NCBI GenBank assembly: GCA_009908915.1
Contig: JAAAOJ010000029.1
Coordinates: 1 to 64,000, forward strand
DNA: 64,000 bases
Reading direction: 5' to 3'
Source of the DNA: Planctomycetota bacterium
Lineage (GTDB): Bacteria > Planctomycetota > Phycisphaerae > SM23-33
Numbering within the stretch: position 1 is the first letter of the stretch; every line of letters starts with the position of its first letter. Shown here in pieces: positions 61,543 to 64,000 of this stretch. Both the position numbers and the translations under genes were made by a program. The notes below the pieces were generated by a model. The model had not been told where the DNA came from, ran no database searches, and saw only the letters and a program-made list of their open reading frames with translations.

Positions 61543-63741
61543 ATGGCTGAGAGTCCACTTCTGGAAGAACAGCGAGAGAACTGGGGCAGCCGGGCGGCCT
61601 TCGTACTGGCGGCCATCGGCTCGGCCGTCGGGCTGGGTAACCTCTGGGGCTTCCCCTACAAGCTCTATGCCTACGGCGGCGGGGCGTTCCTGATTCCGTA
61701 CATCCTGGCCATGCTCATCATCGGCATCCCGGTGCTCATTCTCGAATTCAGCCTCGGCCACATGACTCAGCGGGCCGCCCCGGACGCCTTCCGCCGCTCC
61801 GGGCGGCGCAAACAGTTGGTCGGCTGGTGGGGCATTCTACTGGGCTTTGTCATCATCACCTACTATCCCGTGATTCTCGCCTGGTGCCTGAGCTTCCTCG
61901 GCCGGGCCATCGAGGGCATTATCTACTACAACGGCGAACTGCCCTGGGCAAAAACGGTCGACGGCGCGAAGCAAAGCTTCCTCTTCGACTACGCCAACAT
62001 GTGGACCGGCAAGGAAGGCGTCGCCGGCTGGACGCTCGGCTCGTTGAGCCCGGAAATCGTCTTCTGCCTCGCAGGCATCTGGATGCTCCTGTTCCTGTGC
62101 ATCGTCAAGGGCGTCAACGTTGTCAGCAAGGTCGTCCTCTGGACGGTGCCCCTGCCGTGGCTGATGCTGGTTATCCTCATGGTTCGCGGCCTGACGTTGC
62201 CCGGAGCCACCCAGGGACTGGCCTACTACATGAACCCCGACTGGAGTCAACTCGCCCAACCCACCACGTGGCGATTCGCTTTCGGACAGGTCTTCTTCAG
62301 CATGTCGCTGGCCTTCGGGGTGATGATCACCTACGCCAGTTTCCTGCACCGCAAAAGCGATATCAACAACAACGCCGCGATCATCGGCCTGGGCGACCTG
62401 GGCACGAGCTTCATCGCCGGCATTGCCATTTTCGCCACCGTCGGCGCGATGAGCCTCGCCGCGAACGTCCCGGTCACCAAGGTCCTGCCCAGCGAGGACA
62501 ACACGACCGTGAGCATGTCCTTCATCGCCTTCCCCTACGCTCTCGCCCAACTGCCGCACAGCGCCTGGTTCGCCCTGGTATTCTTCGTCGCCCTGCTGAC
62601 GCTGGGGATCGACTCGGCCTTTTCGATCACCGAAACCGTCCTGGCGAGCATCGTCGACAAGACCGGCTGGAACCGCACCACCACACTGTGGGGCCTGACG
62701 TTCGTGGGCCTGACGTGCGGCCTGGTCTATACCTCGCGCGGCGGCCTGGTCTGGCTGGAAGAGATTGACGGCTTCGTCAACGGGCCGTGGGGCATTGCAC
62801 TGCTGGGCATGGTCGAGTGCGTCGTCCTCGGCTGGATGTTCCGCATCAAGCGCCTGCGCGACCACGCCAACGAACGCAGCGACTGGAAGCTCGGCGTGTG
62901 GTGGGACTGGAATCTCCGCCTCCTGGTCCCGGTCGTGCTGTCGGCCTTGTTCGCCTGGAGCCTCTACGACACGATCACCGCCTACGACGGCTATCTCGTC
63001 ACCCACGGCGGGCAGGCGATCTGGCCGGTGATCATCGGCCTGATCTTGGCCGGGCTCGCGCCGATTCTCGCCGTGCTGCTGAGCATCACTCGCTTCCGCC
63101 CACGCGAGGAAGAAGCGAAGATCACCCTCTTCGACGCCAAACCCGACGAGGCAACCGACACCACCCAGACGCGGTTGGCCTTCTACGCCACCCTCGTGGC
63201 CCTCGTGCTCGTCGCCGGGCTGGGCACCGCCACCATCGCCAGCAAGCTCAAACACAACGACGTCGTCCATGGCGTCCTCAATCCCATCGGCAAGCCGCTG
63301 AAGGACATCGCCAACGACGTCAAGGCCGCCGCGTGGGACCGGGCCGTCGAGGGCGGCCTGGCCTGGGGCGTACCCGAATGGCTGATGAGCGCGGGTTTCA
63401 CCGTGGCGGCTGCCCTGGCCGTCCTCGGCGTGATCGCCGGCGTCAAGGCCACGCTCAAAGCCGACACCTCCGAGAAGAAACCCCACTGGACCGGCCAACT
63501 CGCCGGTGCCTTCGGCACCCTCGCCTTCGGCGGCGCCGGCGGACTGCTGCTGGCCTTCCTCACCATGCAGGGAGCCGTCACCAAGCAAGAGGTCGAGCAC
63601 ACCAGCGAACTGAACGTCTGGGCCTATGTCATCATGGGCGTGATGCTGGCGATCCTTTTGCTGGGCCTGGGCTGGTGCTTCCATCGAGCCATGACCGCCG
63701 CACGCAGCGATGCCGTGGAAGAACAAACCGCCGAGCTGTAG
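61543..63741 (+). CDS. Sodium:neurotransmitter symporter (NSS/SNF) family transporter
   Basis: 732 residues from ATG 61,543, six bases after AAAGGA. The first ~500 residues follow the NSS fold: NWGSRAAFVLAAIGSAVGLG and NLWGFPYKLYAYGGGAFLIP contain the sodium- and substrate-site unwound helix 1, with about 11-12 helices. The C-terminal ~230 residues add further membrane segments (VALVLVAGLGTATIASKL; AYVIMGVMLAILLLGLGWCF), more than the usual family member. Substrate, probably an amino acid or related compound, is unknown. It follows a sulfatase remnant. Confidence 0.9.
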   Translation: MAESPLLEEQRENWGSRAAFVLAAIGSAVGLGNLWGFPYKLYAYGGGAFLIPYILAMLIIGIPVLILEFSLGHMTQRAAPDAFRRSGRRKQLVGWWGILLGFVIITYYPVILAWCLSFLGRAIEGIIYYNGELPWAKTVDGAKQSFLFDYANMWTGKEGVAGWTLGSLSPEIVFCLAGIWMLLFLCIVKGVNVVSKVVLWTVPLPWLMLVILMVRGLTLPGATQGLAYYMNPDWSQLAQPTTWRFAFGQVFFSMSLAFGVMITYASFLHRKSDINNNAAIIGLGDLGTSFIAGIAIFATVGAMSLAANVPVTKVLPSEDNTTVSMSFIAFPYALAQLPHSAWFALVFFVALLTLGIDSAFSITETVLASIVDKTGWNRTTTLWGLTFVGLTCGLVYTSRGGLVWLEEIDGFVNGPWGIALLGMVECVVLGWMFRIKRLRDHANERSDWKLGVWWDWNLRLLVPVVLSALFAWSLYDTITAYDGYLVTHGGQAIWPVIIGLILAGLAPILAVLLSITRFRPREEEAKITLFDAKPDEATDTTQTRLAFYATLVALVLVAGLGTATIASKLKHNDVVHGVLNPIGKPLKDIANDVKAAAWDRAVEGGLAWGVPEWLMSAGFTVAAALAVLGVIAGVKATLKADTSEKKPHWTGQLAGAFGTLAFGGAGGLLLAFLTMQGAVTKQEVEHTSELNVWAYVIMGVMLAILLLGLGWCFHRAMTAARSDAVEEQTAEL

Positions 63742-63743
63742 CG

Positions 63744-63759
63744 CCGAGCTGACGCTCGG
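63744..63759. terminator. Short hairpin after the symporter gene
   Basis: CCGAGC-TGAC-GCTCGG, a 6-bp stem with a 4-base loop, 2 bp after the stop codon. No T-tract follows. It is a possible weak terminator or mRNA 3'-end stabiliser. Confidence 0.4.
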
Positions 63760-63901
63760 ACATCCCAATATGCCAGAAACAACAAGCTCCAAAAGAAAGA
63801 CGGACGTGCGTTCTTCTCTTCGTTGGAGCCTTCTTCCTTGGAGCTTTCGTCTTTGGAGCCTCTTTGTGATTTGAGAGTTGTTGATTGAACATTCCGCGTC
63901 A
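63760..63901. repeat. TTGGAGC-type repeats before smpB
   Basis: 142-bp gap holding CAAGCTCCAAAAG, GTTGGAGCCTTC, CTTGGAGCTTTC and TTTGGAGCCTC, the same word family found at 53,464-53,621. No gene is seen. Confidence 0.5.
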
Positions 63902-64000
63902 TCAGCGGCGCCGCATGGCCCGGTCGATCTCGCGCTGCTGTTCACGCTTCTTGAGGTCGCGACGCTTGTCATGCCGCTGCTTGCCCTCGGCGATGCCGAC
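63902..64000 (-). CDS. smpB: SsrA-binding protein SmpB, C-terminal fragment
   Basis: The last 33 codons read VGIAEGKQRHDKRRDLKKRE, then QQREIDRAMRRR and stop. This matches the basic C-terminal tail of SmpB (G-x-A-x-G-K-x-x-x-D-K-R-x-x-x-K-x-R), which enters the ribosome with tmRNA during trans-translation. The remaining gene lies beyond the window edge. The tail is characteristic enough for a confident call despite its length. Confidence 0.85.
   Translation of the reverse strand, partial: VGIAEGKQRHDKRRDLKKREQQREIDRAMRRR

Overview
The window is high-GC DNA in which about 45 kb (positions 1 to roughly 45,200) is one flagellar gene cluster and the remaining 19 kb is ordinary chromosomal housekeeping sequence. 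Several things suggest a planctomycete of the Phycisphaerae type: a single cluster holding almost all flagellar genes, very long hook and hook-associated proteins, TPR proteins inside the flagellar operon, sigma-54 control, a fused ATP sulfurylase/APS kinase and an unusual sigma-70 factor beside argG. This placement is inferred from gene content and style; no rRNA or tRNA gene was seen.

Left arm, minus strand, about 28,150 down to 1. Two TPR membrane proteins head an array that continues with a sigma-54 activator, flgB, flgC, fliE, fliF, fliG, a 55-residue ORF, fliH, fliI, fliJ, a MotE-like protein, motA, two motB genes, fliL, fliM, fliN, fliO, fliP, fliQ, fliR, flhB, flhA, a small membrane protein, fliA, two small ORFs, two lipoprotein genes, a broken TPR-glycosyltransferase gene, a FlgM-like gene and the N-terminal part of flagellin at the edge. 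Many neighbours overlap by one to four bases or are separated by fewer than 25, so most of this is probably one polycistronic unit. It encodes the export gate, the C-ring and MS-ring, the stator and the late-gene regulators.

Right arm, plus strand, about 28,445 to 45,221. fliK, flgD, flgE, a PilZ-like gene, flgF, flgG, flgA, flgH, flgI, flgJ (rod-binding domain only), an flgN-like gene, flgK and flgL encode the rod, hook, L/P rings and hook-filament junction. The arm ends in a 61-bp tandem repeat whose unit carries a terminator-like hairpin. A further short operon (TPR protein plus a FlgN/FliT-like protein) follows.

Regulation. Two sigma-54 promoter sites face away from each other in the 431-bp gap between the arms (28,140-28,155 minus and 28,445-28,460 plus), and a third candidate (44,180-44,195) precedes the short TPR operon. 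The likely activator (23,515-24,945) has the GAFTGA loop and a Fis-type HTH, but its receiver domain lacks the phosphorylation residues. fliA and the FlgM-like gene suggest a later sigma-28 tier, although no convincing sigma-28 promoter was found. fliD, fliS, flhF, flhG, csrA and chemotaxis genes are not in the window.

Right side, 45,292 to 64,000. Here lie a small Rho-N/SAP-like gene, an MBL-fold hydrolase, leuB, mutS, a YkgJ-type cysteine-cluster protein, a sulfate-activation pair (sat/cysC fusion and cysQ), ffh, argG, a sigma-70 family factor, a Mpo1/DUF962-like membrane protein, an MlaE-type permease, a DJ-1/PfpI protein, a sulfatase remnant, a sodium:neurotransmitter-type symporter and the C-terminal end of smpB. 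Intergenic gaps carry short dispersed repeats and GC-rich hairpins.
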